A DNA stretch of 64,000 nucleotides from Dickeya zeae NCPPB 2538 (GTDB lineage Bacteria > Pseudomonadota > Gammaproteobacteria > Enterobacterales > Enterobacteriaceae): assembly GCF_000406165.1 (NCBI RefSeq), contig NZ_CM001977.1, forward strand, positions 474,403 through 538,402. The letters are read 5' to 3'. Position 1 is the first letter of the stretch. Each line of letters opens with the position of its first letter. A program made the position numbers and the translations under genes. This document shows, piece after piece, positions 43,495-52,161 of this stretch. The notes under the pieces are model-generated. The model made no database searches, was not told where the DNA came from, and saw only the letters and a list, made by a program, of their open reading frames with translations.

Positions 43495-43516
43495 AACGTG
43501 ATAGGGGCGACAGGCT

Positions 43517-44371
43517 GTGCTATCCCGCGGGTTAAAGCTACGAACGGAAGATTACTTTCTTACCGATAAAAATACGGTCACGGTGGCGGAGCGCAGCCCG
43601 CAGCCAGCGTTTCCGTTGCATCACCACGACTTTGACGAGCTGGTGATTGTCTGGCGCGGCAATGGCCTGCATCTGTGGAATGACGTGCCTTATCGCATCA
43701 CATGCGGTGATCTGTTTTATGTCTCTGCCCGCGATCGCCACAGTTATGAATCGGTGCACGATCTGGAGCTGGACAATATTCTCTATATCCGCGAGCGCCT
43801 GACGCTACCTACCGACTGGCAAAATTTGTTGCCCGGCGGTGAGGTCCCGCAGCAACAACGTTACTGGCGGCTGGCGACCCAGAGCATGGATATCCTGCGC
43901 GACAAAGTGGAAAACCTGACGCAGGAGTGCATGAAATCGGACCCGCTGTCGTTACAGCTTAGCGAAGTACTGCTGTTGCAGATTGCACTGCTGGCGCTGC
44001 GGTATCGTTACGCACCGGAAAGCACCCAACTGGCGGATGCCCAGCAACTGGATTTACTGATGAATGCGCTGCGTGCAAGCATTGCCCGACCATTTCGGCT
44101 GGAGGATTTCTGCCAGTTGCACGGCATCAGCATGCGTAGTCTGCGTAGTCGCTTCAAACAGCAGACCGGTATGAGCGTGGCGCAATACCTGCGCCAGTTG
44201 CGGCTTTGTCGGGCAATGGAATTGCTGCGCCACAACCGGCAAACCATCAGTGAGGTGGCGGCTGAATGCGGTTTTGACGACAGCAATTATTTTTCCGTGG
44301 TATTTCATCAGGCATTCGGCGTCACCCCCAGCGGTTATCGGCAGCGCTTTCAGTCTGGCGCTAAAGTGTGA
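43517..44371 (+). CDS. rhaR: RhaR, AraC-family activator of rhaSR
   Basis: 284 residues from GTG 43517, about ten bases after AGGGG; no ATG gives a full-length protein. The sensor domain shows HHHDFDELVIVWRGNGLHLW, CGDLFYVSARDRHSYE and LDNILYIRERL; the AraC domain has LEDFCQLHGISMRSLRSRF and TISEVAAECGFDDSNYFSVVF. It activates rhaSR in the presence of L-rhamnose. The non-ATG start and the hairpin before it may limit its translation. Confidence 0.9.
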   Translation: MLSRGLKLRTEDYFLTDKNTVTVAERSPQPAFPLHHHDFDELVIVWRGNGLHLWNDVPYRITCGDLFYVSARDRHSYESVHDLELDNILYIRERLTLPTDWQNLLPGGEVPQQQRYWRLATQSMDILRDKVENLTQECMKSDPLSLQLSEVLLLQIALLALRYRYAPESTQLADAQQLDLLMNALRASIARPFRLEDFCQLHGISMRSLRSRFKQQTGMSVAQYLRQLRLCRAMELLRHNRQTISEVAAECGFDDSNYFSVVFHQAFGVTPSGYRQRFQSGAKV

Positions 44372-44386
44372 GCCGGTGGCGGCTCA

Positions 44387-44725
44387 TTATTTCGAGGATG
44401 CTTGCCGTGCTGAGCGTGAGGTGCGGTAATAGCGCCAGAGTTTTATGATCGCTACATAAGCGAGCGTAGCGGCGATAAGATCGATAATTGACATTACCGC
44501 GATGTAGAAAAGCTCGGGGTCTTTCCAGCCCACGTTTTCTGATAGTGTTACTAACAGATCGGTTTGTTTACGGGTCAGTGGGACAGGGTAAGTATGAACA
44601 TAGCGTACCGATAAGAGAAATAAAGCAAGAAATAGGAGTGTTTTGAGAATGTGATGGGCGATTTTTTTAGATCTAATAGTCATTTTCATGATATTGTTAA
44701 ATGATTTTTCTTTAATGAAAATCAT
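44387..44725 (-). CDS. Small two-helix membrane protein, paralogue 3 of 3
   Basis: 112 residues starting at ATG 44725, overlapping the upstream paralogue's stop by four bases; internal ATGs near 44683 are alternatives. Two membrane segments: LKTLLFLALFLLSVRYVHTY and LIAATLAYVAIIKLWRYY. It shares with the two genes upstream a KTLLF start, SVRYVHTYP after the first helix, DPE before the second and W..Y at its end. It has a longer basic N-terminus and C-terminal tail than the others. I do not recognise a named family. Confidence 0.6.
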   Translation of the reverse strand: MIFIKEKSFNNIMKMTIRSKKIAHHILKTLLFLALFLLSVRYVHTYPVPLTRKQTDLLVTLSENVGWKDPELFYIAVMSIIDLIAATLAYVAIIKLWRYYRTSRSARQASSK

Positions 44726-45000
44726 AAGTGTCCATCAGTTTTTTTATTATATCGTCGCCATACTTTCATGATTAATATATAGGCCACTATTGTGGTTATC
44801 AGCTCAATAACCAACATAGACGAGATATAAAGATCTTCTGGGTCACGAATACCTAATGTGGCAGACAGCTTGAAAAGCAGTGTAACCTGCTCTTTGGGCA
44901 TAGGGAGCGGGTAGGTATGCACATAGCGTACTGATAGGAAAAACAAGACAATAAATAGTAGAGTTTTTATCATCCGGTGAATAAACGTGGTCATAGGCAA
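44722..45000 (-). CDS. Small two-helix membrane protein, paralogue 2 of 3
   Basis: 92 residues. Helices are MIKTLLFIVLFFLSVRYVHT and ELITTIVAYILIMKVWRRY, joined by an approximately 30-residue loop with GIRDPEDLYI. Most similar to paralogue 3 (SVRYVHTYP shared exactly). It is A+T-rich compared with the rha genes. Tandem small membrane paralogues of this type are seen for immunity or accessory proteins, but nothing here proves a function. Confidence 0.65.
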   Translation of the reverse strand: MPMTTFIHRMIKTLLFIVLFFLSVRYVHTYPLPMPKEQVTLLFKLSATLGIRDPEDLYISSMLVIELITTIVAYILIMKVWRRYNKKTDGHL

Positions 45001-45014
45001 TTTTTATTTTATGA

Positions 45015-45266
45015 TTAATGTTTCATCGATTGATAGTATTTCCATGCTCGCATACTTAAGCCGTATAGCACCACGGTGATCATCATATTAATCATTAATA
45101 CCGCCAGCAGGTAGAACCACTCCGGATCGCTAAATCCCAGGTAGTTAGCAACAGTGACAAGCCGGTCGGTCATGCTGCGGGTAAATGTTATTGGATAGGG
45201 ATGAATATAGTGTAGCGATATCACGTAAAGGGTAAGAAAAAACAGTGTCTTGACCAGCTGTACCAT
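45015..45266 (-). CDS. Small two-helix membrane protein, paralogue 1 of 3
   Basis: 83 residues, the shortest and first of the set. Helices LVKTLFFLTLYVISLHYIHPY and MINMMITVVLYGLSMRAWKYY; the loop carries GFSDPEWFYL. It is more diverged (SLHYIHPYP where the others have SVRYVHTYP). The 14-base space to the next gene suggests one transcript for all three. Between 45267 and 45445 no gene is seen. Confidence 0.65.
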   Translation of the reverse strand: MVQLVKTLFFLTLYVISLHYIHPYPITFTRSMTDRLVTVANYLGFSDPEWFYLLAVLMINMMITVVLYGLSMRAWKYYQSMKH

Positions 45267-45445
45267 CAGCTAAAACCTTCATGATCCATTTTGGTGTATG
45301 GCTTGCGAGTAGAAGATAGTATCACATTTATCGTCGGTACTTATCTTAGCTATGTTTACTATGGCGCACAGTGGCTCGCGCCATCACAAATAACATATTC
45401 CTGTTAATTGAAACTGTTATTTTATGATGGCGCGCTGAAATAACG

Positions 45446-47146
45446 TCAGGCGTGAATAGCGTTATGTTGTTGGTTAATTTCCACCGGGGCGACGGTGGAC
45501 AGTAATTGCCGGGTATAAGGGTGCTGTGGTTGATTGAATATCTGTTCCACGGTGCCGTGTTCTACCACGTCGCCGTCTTTCATCACCGCAATCCGATGGC
45601 TCATGTGCTGGACCACGCCAAGATCGTGGGAGATAAACACCATCGACAGGTGTAAACGGTGCTGCAAGGCGACCAGCAGGTCCAGCACCTGTGCTTGCGT
45701 GGTGACATCCAGCGCGGATACCGGCTCGTCGCAAATCAGCACCTCTGGCTCTGCCGCCAGTGCTTGCGCGATGGAGATCCGCTGGCGTTGCCCGCCGGAT
45801 AACGATTGTGGCCGTCTGGCGAGCAATGTGGGTGATAACCCCACCAGTTCCAGCAGGGCGAGAATACGCTGCTGGCGGGCTTGTGGGCTGAGATCGTGTC
45901 GCAGCCGCAACGGTTGCAGCAGGATCTGCTCAATCGTGAACTGCGGGTCGAACGAGCTGAGCGGATCCTGGGTGATGGTTTGAATGCGCGCGCGCAGCGG
46001 GCGGCGCTCTCGCTCCGCCAGCCTGCTCCAGGGGTGTCCGGCCAGGCGAACTTCACCGCTGTCCGGTGATTGTAACGCCAGTATCACCTTCCCGAGCGTG
46101 GTCTTGCCGGAGCCGGATTCGCCAACAATGCCCAGCGTTTCCCCCCGTTCTACCGCCAGCGAAATGTTATTCACCGCCGTCATCCGGCTACCATCCGGGC
46201 GCTTAAAGGAAACGGAGATACCATCGACCTGCAACGCCAGCCCGTCTTTTTTATGTGAGGTGTCGACAGAAGAGAGCAGGGATGAGGCCTGCGCACTGAG
46301 CGGGTTTTCCCCCGCCAGCCAGTGACCACGGGTTGCGGCGGTCGGAATAGCGGCCAGCAGACGGCGGGTATACGGATGCTGCGGAGCGGATAGCACCTGC
46401 TGCGCCGGGCCGTGCTCCACCAGCGCGCCGGTTTGCATCACCATGACCCGATCGGCGACCTGAGCGACAACCGCCAGATCATGGGTTATCAGCAGTACAC
46501 CGTGCCCAGCCTGCGCCAGCGCGGTAAACAGTTTGAGGATCTGTTGCTGAACAGTGGCATCCAGCGCGGTAGTCGGCTCATCGGCGATCAGCAGTTTTGG
46601 CCCGGCGGCCAGCGCAGAGGCGATCAGTGTCCGTTGGCGCAGACCGCCCGACAGTTCATGCGGGTACTGTGCCGCCCGGTTGGCCGGGTCGGGAATACCG
46701 ACCTGCGCCAGCAGATCAGCGACACGAACGGCCACATCGCTACGTGCTGCCAGCTTATGGGTCAGTAGCGGTTCCGCCACTTCCTGCCCGATGCGCCGTA
46801 ATGGGTCGAGCGATACCAGCGCATCTTGCAACACAAAGCCTATCTCCCGGCCGCGTACCTGTTGCCATTGCCGGGCGCTCAGGTGTTGCAGGTCGCACCG
46901 GCTGCCGTCGTGGCGCACCAGTTCGATGGCGTTGGCCTCAATCTGTGCCCGTTCACCTGCCAGCCCGACCAGCGTGCGGGCAGTGACCGATTTACCGGAG
47001 CCGGATTCGCCCACCAGCGCCAGAATTTCCCCCGGATTAACCTGAAACGACAGGTTGCGCACCGATTCTACCGGCCCATGCGGACTGGGGAACGTCACGT
47101 TTAACCCTTCGACGCGTAATAACGGCTGCGAAGCAGACTGACTCAT
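45446..47146 (-). CDS. Peptide-type ABC importer ATPase with two fused ABC domains
   Basis: 566 residues. Domain 1: Walker A GESGSGKSVTARTL, signature HELSGGLRQRTLIASAL, Walker B LLIADEPTTALD. Domain 2: GESGSGKTTLGKVI, SLSGGQRQRISIAQAL, VLICDEPVSALDVTTQ. Both domains appear intact, as in YejF and GsiA. It is the last gene of a four-gene operon and overlaps the second permease gene by four bases. Confidence 0.9.
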   Translation of the reverse strand: MSQSASQPLLRVEGLNVTFPSPHGPVESVRNLSFQVNPGEILALVGESGSGKSVTARTLVGLAGERAQIEANAIELVRHDGSRCDLQHLSARQWQQVRGREIGFVLQDALVSLDPLRRIGQEVAEPLLTHKLAARSDVAVRVADLLAQVGIPDPANRAAQYPHELSGGLRQRTLIASALAAGPKLLIADEPTTALDATVQQQILKLFTALAQAGHGVLLITHDLAVVAQVADRVMVMQTGALVEHGPAQQVLSAPQHPYTRRLLAAIPTAATRGHWLAGENPLSAQASSLLSSVDTSHKKDGLALQVDGISVSFKRPDGSRMTAVNNISLAVERGETLGIVGESGSGKTTLGKVILALQSPDSGEVRLAGHPWSRLAERERRPLRARIQTITQDPLSSFDPQFTIEQILLQPLRLRHDLSPQARQQRILALLELVGLSPTLLARRPQSLSGGQRQRISIAQALAAEPEVLICDEPVSALDVTTQAQVLDLLVALQHRLHLSMVFISHDLGVVQHMSHRIAVMKDGDVVEHGTVEQIFNQPQHPYTRQLLSTVAPVEINQQHNAIHA

Positions 47147-48054
47147 GCCGCCCCCTTAGCCAGAATGGCTTGTAAACGTCGGCCTAGCAGGGTGATGACG
47201 ATAACCGACAGCGCCACTACGCTTGCCGGAAACAGGCTGACCCAGGGTGCGATATCCAAAAAGTTGCGGCCATCGGCCAGCAGTGCTCCCCATTCAGCGG
47301 TCGGTGGCACCACGCCAAGGCCGAGGAAACTGAGTGCCGAGGCGGACAACACCGCATTACCGACGCCGATGGTGGCGAGAATCAACAGCGGCCGCAGGGT
47401 GTTGGGAATGATATGACGCACCACGATGTAGAGTGGGTGTTCGCCCAGTGCGATGGCGTGCTCCACGTAGCCGGATAGTTTCACCTGCAACACCTGCGAG
47501 CGTACCAGTCGGGCATAACCGGCGACGCCTGAAAGCCCGACCGCCAGGAGTGTGTTTTCCGGGCCTCGGCCCAGCACGGCAATGACCAGCAACGCCAGTA
47601 ACATTTCCGGGAACGCCAGCATGATGTCCAGCAGTCGCACCAGTACACGGCGTACTGGCAACGGTGCCAGCGCCGACAGTGTTCCCAGCAGCACACCGCC
47701 GACACAGGCAATGAGCATTGCGCCGACACCGATGCTCAGTGATAGCGATGTACCGTAGACCACACGGGTAAACACATCGCGGCCGAGCGGGTCGGTGCCG
47801 AACCAGTGGCCTGCGCTGGGTGGCTGGAGCACCGCGCCCATGTCCATTTCATCCGGCAGGCGGTGCGTGAACAGCGACGGGAAAAATACCGCCAGCAGCA
47901 ACAGCAACACGGCCAGGGCTGGCAGCACGGTTGCCGGTGCCAGCCAGGGGCGGCGATCAGTGATATCTCTTAAACGGCGTATCCGCATCCGTAGTCCGTT
48001 ATCTGTTACAGGCTGAGGGGAGAACGGTTTATAGGTTAACGGTTCACTGCTCAT
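47143..48054 (-). CDS. Peptide-type ABC importer permease, DppC/NikC type
   Basis: 303 residues. WFGTDPLGRDVFTRVVYGTSLSL, the EAA loop EHAIALGEHPLYIVVRHIIPN and LSFLGLGVVPPTAEWGALLADGR are signatures of the second permease of peptide and nickel importers. It overlaps the first permease gene by 11 bases. Confidence 0.9.
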   Translation of the reverse strand: MSSEPLTYKPFSPQPVTDNGLRMRIRRLRDITDRRPWLAPATVLPALAVLLLLLAVFFPSLFTHRLPDEMDMGAVLQPPSAGHWFGTDPLGRDVFTRVVYGTSLSLSIGVGAMLIACVGGVLLGTLSALAPLPVRRVLVRLLDIMLAFPEMLLALLVIAVLGRGPENTLLAVGLSGVAGYARLVRSQVLQVKLSGYVEHAIALGEHPLYIVVRHIIPNTLRPLLILATIGVGNAVLSASALSFLGLGVVPPTAEWGALLADGRNFLDIAPWVSLFPASVVALSVIVITLLGRRLQAILAKGAA

Positions 48055-49006
48055 GAGCGTTCGCCTTTTTTCTTAAACGGGGGTCGATCAGTAGATAGAG
48101 CGCATCCACCAGCAGGTTGATGACCACAAACAGCAGCGCAGATAACATCACCAGTCCCAGCACCAGCGGCATATCGCGGCTTTCGATGGCATGCAGGGTA
48201 ATCTGGCCGATACCAGCGCGGCCAAACACGGTTTCGGTCAGCACCGAACCGCTCAGCACCCCCGCCAGCAGCGTTCCGGTCAGCGTAGACGCGGCCAGTG
48301 CGCCGTGGCGCAGACCGTGGCGAAGGCGCAACCAGGTTTCGCTGACGCCTCGGGTGCGCACCGTCAGTGCAAACGGCTGTGACAACGCCTCTTCCAGACC
48401 ATCACGCAGTACCTGACTGAGCAGCGCCGCCAGCGGCAGACTCAGGGTCACGACCGGCAGCACCAGTGATATCAGCCCGTCGTTGCCCATCACCGGGAAC
48501 CATTGCAAGCGGAAACTGAATACGCTGAGCAGCACGATACCGACCCAGTAGACCGGCGTGCTGAGTAGCGTAAGTTCCAGCCAGGACATCAGCGCCCGTA
48601 GCCGGGCATGACGACCGGCGGTCAGCAAGGCATTCACGACGGAGAGCAGCAAGGCCAGCACTAACGCACTAATCGCCAGTTGAACCGTTTCCCGCATGGC
48701 GTCGCCAATCAAGGCGATGACCGGTTGCCGGTACTGATAGCTGATGCCGAAGTCGCCTTGCAGCGCCTGCCCGCAATAGCGCAGGTATTGCATCCACAGC
48801 GGCTGATCGAGCCCAAACTGCTTGATCAGCGCTGCACGGTAGGCTCCATCCACCACGTTATCGCCGCCGCTCAGGATAGCGACCGGATCACCGGGGATCA
48901 GTTTGACGGCAATAAACGTCAGCGTGGCTGCGCCCCATAGCACAGCCACAATGGTGAAGAGTCGCTGGAGCGCCGTGACAGCCAGGTTACGGTTTAATCC
49001 AGACAT
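48044..49006 (-). CDS. Peptide-type ABC importer permease, DppB/NikB type
   Basis: 320 residues from ATG 49006 (ATG 49009 also possible); the longer frame would read far back through the binding-protein gene. The start lies inside the last 20 bases of that gene, so translation may be coupled. Features: VKLIPGDPVAILSG, the FGISYQYRQPV segment, TVRTRGVSETWLRLRHGLR with the EAA loop, and a C-terminal LIDPRLRKK. Confidence 0.88.
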   Translation of the reverse strand: MSGLNRNLAVTALQRLFTIVAVLWGAATLTFIAVKLIPGDPVAILSGGDNVVDGAYRAALIKQFGLDQPLWMQYLRYCGQALQGDFGISYQYRQPVIALIGDAMRETVQLAISALVLALLLSVVNALLTAGRHARLRALMSWLELTLLSTPVYWVGIVLLSVFSFRLQWFPVMGNDGLISLVLPVVTLSLPLAALLSQVLRDGLEEALSQPFALTVRTRGVSETWLRLRHGLRHGALAASTLTGTLLAGVLSGSVLTETVFGRAGIGQITLHAIESRDMPLVLGLVMLSALLFVVINLLVDALYLLIDPRLRKKANAHEQ

Positions 49007-50612
49007 CATAGAAGTTCGGTTTGGCGTTGGTGGCCCAGCTAATGCCCTGTACTTTCTTCGACAGACCCAATTGGTAGGCTGGGATGAACAGCGGTACCGC
49101 GTAAGCCTGATCAAGCAATTCATGCTGGATAGCGCTGTAAAGCTGCTGACGTTCGGCATCGCTGGCACCGATAGCTTTTCTCAGCTTGTCATCCAGTGCG
49201 TGGATGCGGCTGAAGTTATTACCGTTAGGCGGAATATAGTTGGAGTCGAACACGGTGCGCAGGATATCCGGCTCGGCGCGTACGAAGTAGTTGGAGGCGA
49301 TATCGTAGTCGTTATCGTTGGTACGGCTGATGAAGCCCCCACCGTCGACCGGATTAAGCTGGACGTCGATACCCGCCTGTTTCACCTGATACTGTACCGC
49401 CTGGAACAGGGTGATTTCCGCCGCTTCCGACGAGCCGGTGCTGTAGACGAACTGTACCGTCAGGCGTTTACCGTCTTTGGTGCGATAGCCTTCGCTATCT
49501 TTGGTTTTCCAGCCCGCATCGTCCAGCAACTGGTTGGCTTTTTTCAGGTCAAAGCCCCCCAGCGCAGCGGCGGATGGGTCGTAATACAGGGTCGACGGGC
49601 CCAGTACACTGTCGGCCGCTTTTAAGGTACCGAAGAACGCCACTTTGGTCGCTGAAGGGGCATCCACTGCGTGCAGGAAGGCGCGGCGTACGTTGATGTC
49701 CTGGAACGGGCCTTTAGACGTATTCAGGTAAAGTACACGGTTAACACCGGGGTTCTCGCGGGTGATCAATTCCAGACGGGTGTCTTTTTTCAGGGCGGTG
49801 GCGTTGGCTGGCGGTACGGCGTCAATCGCCTGTACCTGACCGCTGCTCAGAGCACCGAGACGCACCGACGATTCCGGCAGGTACTTGAATTCGATTTTAT
49901 CCAGATACGCCGGACCGGAATGCGCAGCATAACCCGGCCCCCAGTGGTAATCCGGGCGTTTTGTCAGACGGCTGCCGCTGCCTTTGACAAACGATTCCAG
50001 AATAAACGGACCGGAACCGACGATAGTGTTGCTGGTATTCGGGGTGTTTTTCAGGTACGTCGGCGACTGAATGCCCAAATACGGCAGGCTCAGCCCCTGT
50101 AAAAGCGCGGCGAACGGACTCTTGTAACTTATCACCACAGTATAGTCGTCTGGCGTAGTAATACTGTCGATCGGCCCCAACAGCGATTTGGCGTAGCTGG
50201 AGGTGGTTTTCGGATCGAGAATACGGTCCAGATTGTATTTCACGGCGGCGGCGTCCAGTTTGGTGCCGTCACTGAAGGTCACGTCTTTGCGCAGGTGAAA
50301 GGTATAGCGGGTATTGTTGTCGCTGATTTCCCAGCGTTCAGCCAGCCAGGGGGTAAAGCGGTTGTCTTCCGCCTGTCCGACCAGCGAATCCACCACGTTG
50401 CGTGCCACCAGCGCGGCTACGGAGTAGGCGGTAATCGAGGGGTCGATAACCGGGGTGTCGCTGCCAAGCCCGATATTGAGCGTACCGCCTTGTACCGGGG
50501 TCGTCGCGTCTGCCGCTGTTGCGAAAGGCGATGTACTTACCGCCAGAGAAAGCAATCCTGCACTGAGCAAGGAGAACCGTGATGTTTTGCCTGTCTGAAA
50601 TCGTATCGCCAT
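48987..50612 (-). CDS. Peptide-type ABC importer periplasmic binding protein (family 5)
   Basis: 541 residues from ATG 50612, with a signal peptide (LLSAGLLSLAVSTSPFATA, cut before ADATT). SBP_bac_5 marks: LNIGLGSDTPVIDPSIT, WLAERWEISDNNTRYTFHLR, VTFSDGTKLDAAAVKYNLD, GSGPFILESFVKGSG and FDLKKANQLLDDAGW. Gene order (binding protein, two permeases, double ATPase) equals that of yejABEF, but the proteins resemble the peptide/nickel group in size. Cargo unknown. The upstream gap 50613-50913 is A+T-rich near the start codon and should carry the promoter. Confidence 0.87.
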   Translation of the reverse strand: MAIRFQTGKTSRFSLLSAGLLSLAVSTSPFATAADATTPVQGGTLNIGLGSDTPVIDPSITAYSVAALVARNVVDSLVGQAEDNRFTPWLAERWEISDNNTRYTFHLRKDVTFSDGTKLDAAAVKYNLDRILDPKTTSSYAKSLLGPIDSITTPDDYTVVISYKSPFAALLQGLSLPYLGIQSPTYLKNTPNTSNTIVGSGPFILESFVKGSGSRLTKRPDYHWGPGYAAHSGPAYLDKIEFKYLPESSVRLGALSSGQVQAIDAVPPANATALKKDTRLELITRENPGVNRVLYLNTSKGPFQDINVRRAFLHAVDAPSATKVAFFGTLKAADSVLGPSTLYYDPSAAALGGFDLKKANQLLDDAGWKTKDSEGYRTKDGKRLTVQFVYSTGSSEAAEITLFQAVQYQVKQAGIDVQLNPVDGGGFISRTNDNDYDIASNYFVRAEPDILRTVFDSNYIPPNGNNFSRIHALDDKLRKAIGASDAERQQLYSAIQHELLDQAYAVPLFIPAYQLGLSKKVQGISWATNAKPNFYDVWIKP

Positions 50613-50866
50613 TCCCTGAGTCCTCAACAATCTGCATCGTTTGCATGGAAAAAATCTGGTAATAGCACGGTACTCTAGGAGAACGTCATATGAGTGTAAA
50701 AGTATAAAAAATTATTTTTAATGTTCAAAAAGGCATAAAAAGAACAACAGGGCATGAGGAAAGATATCAGGCCGGATGGCGCATCGTATGACGGTAAACT
50801 ATTTAACCTGGCGTACAGAAGAAGACAGCAGACGGGAAGATAAGTCAGAAGAGGTAAATACAGAAC

Positions 50867-50888
50867 GCCCCTAATAGCTATCAGGGGC
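50867..50888 (-). terminator. Hairpin downstream of the YagU-like gene
   Basis: GCCCCT / AGGGGC around ATAGCTAT, giving an almost complete palindrome with one A/C mismatch, 26 bases beyond the stop of the YagU-like gene. The T run after it on the minus strand is weak, so termination is likely but not certain. Confidence 0.5.
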
Positions 50889-50913
50889 AGATAACCGTCA
50901 TGCGAGCGATAAA

Positions 50914-51453
50914 TCAGTGCGCGTGTTGCGTCGTCAGCGAATCTTCTGACTGGTGGGTGATACGGTTACGCAAGTCACGACGCGCCAGCTCCGCTACCCA
51001 GAAACAGAACATATGGCCGAAGATTTCTGAGAAGTGCTCAGCGAACGGCTGATCCCAAGGCGCGGGTACTGTACCGAACAGCGGCAGCAGTACGACGTGG
51101 AACACCGCCCACAGTACCAGACCGTAGAACGCACCCTGCCACAGTTTGATGCGCGGCCAGAATTCTGCGGCTACACAGTAAAGCACGGTAAACGTGATCG
51201 AAAAGCCGAAGTGCATGATGAAACTCATGATCGGTCGCGGGTTGCCATTGAACAAATAGGTCAGATGCGAAAGATCAAACGACATGCCAAGCTGTTGCAG
51301 TAATTGCTGAGGCGGGTTGGTCAGATCCCGTGCCGGGGTCCGGGGTGGGAAAGGAATTTCCCAGCCAAATTTGGCTATCGCGCAAATGATGCCGGCAATA
51401 ATGCCAATCAGCACCGCCAGTATGATCTTTTCCTTTACAGTACGAGCTTGCAT
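50914..51453 (-). CDS. yagU: YagU-family inner-membrane protein
   Basis: 179 residues from ATG 51453, seven bases after AAGGAG. Four hydrophobic segments are separated by NPPQQLLQQLGMSFDLSHL and GTVPAPWDQPFAEHFSEIFGHM; the latter, with its W and paired His residues, is the most conserved part of E. coli YagU (DUF1440). YagU has been linked to acid tolerance in E. coli. A single-gene unit. Confidence 0.82.
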   Translation of the reverse strand: MQARTVKEKIILAVLIGIIAGIICAIAKFGWEIPFPPRTPARDLTNPPQQLLQQLGMSFDLSHLTYLFNGNPRPIMSFIMHFGFSITFTVLYCVAAEFWPRIKLWQGAFYGLVLWAVFHVVLLPLFGTVPAPWDQPFAEHFSEIFGHMFCFWVAELARRDLRNRITHQSEDSLTTQHAH

Positions 51454-51897
51454 GCTATTTCTCCTTGGGAATAAAAAAAGAAAAGACGAACAGTGAATGA
51501 AACCCCAGAACAGGTTGGTACATGGATAAACCATGACACCTGAATTAGGTTTCGATGCACTTTCCTTTAAATGATTACGATCGCCTTTGTGAAAATCATA
51601 CGCCTTTATATTTCGATATTCGAGTATTACTCATTCGTACTATCCCCCTGATGGGGTAATTGTTTTTCTAATTATGAAGAATGTATTCACTCATTGGCGT
51701 GATATGACTATTAATGGGTTATTGTGACAAGAATGTATATTAAATAACGTGTTAAACAGATTGTGATGTTCGTAAAAATCATCGTGTAATAAATGAAGTG
51801 TGTTTTTCTTTGGTTCGGATAATTTCAATTTAAAATAATTAAATGATGTCTGATTAATGGGAAATAATTGGCGTCATTCGTTTTTGAATATATTTAT

Positions 51898-52023
<126 letters not shown>

Positions 52024-52161
52024 GTGGCCGCTACCTGATATTCAGACCGTCGCGATTCAAGAAAGCGTCATTCAAGAAAACATCACGCAGGGAAAACAAG
52101 GCAGGTATATTGGGCGACGGGCTGCGCCATCATCAATGCTCGCAGCCCGGTTATTGTCAGC

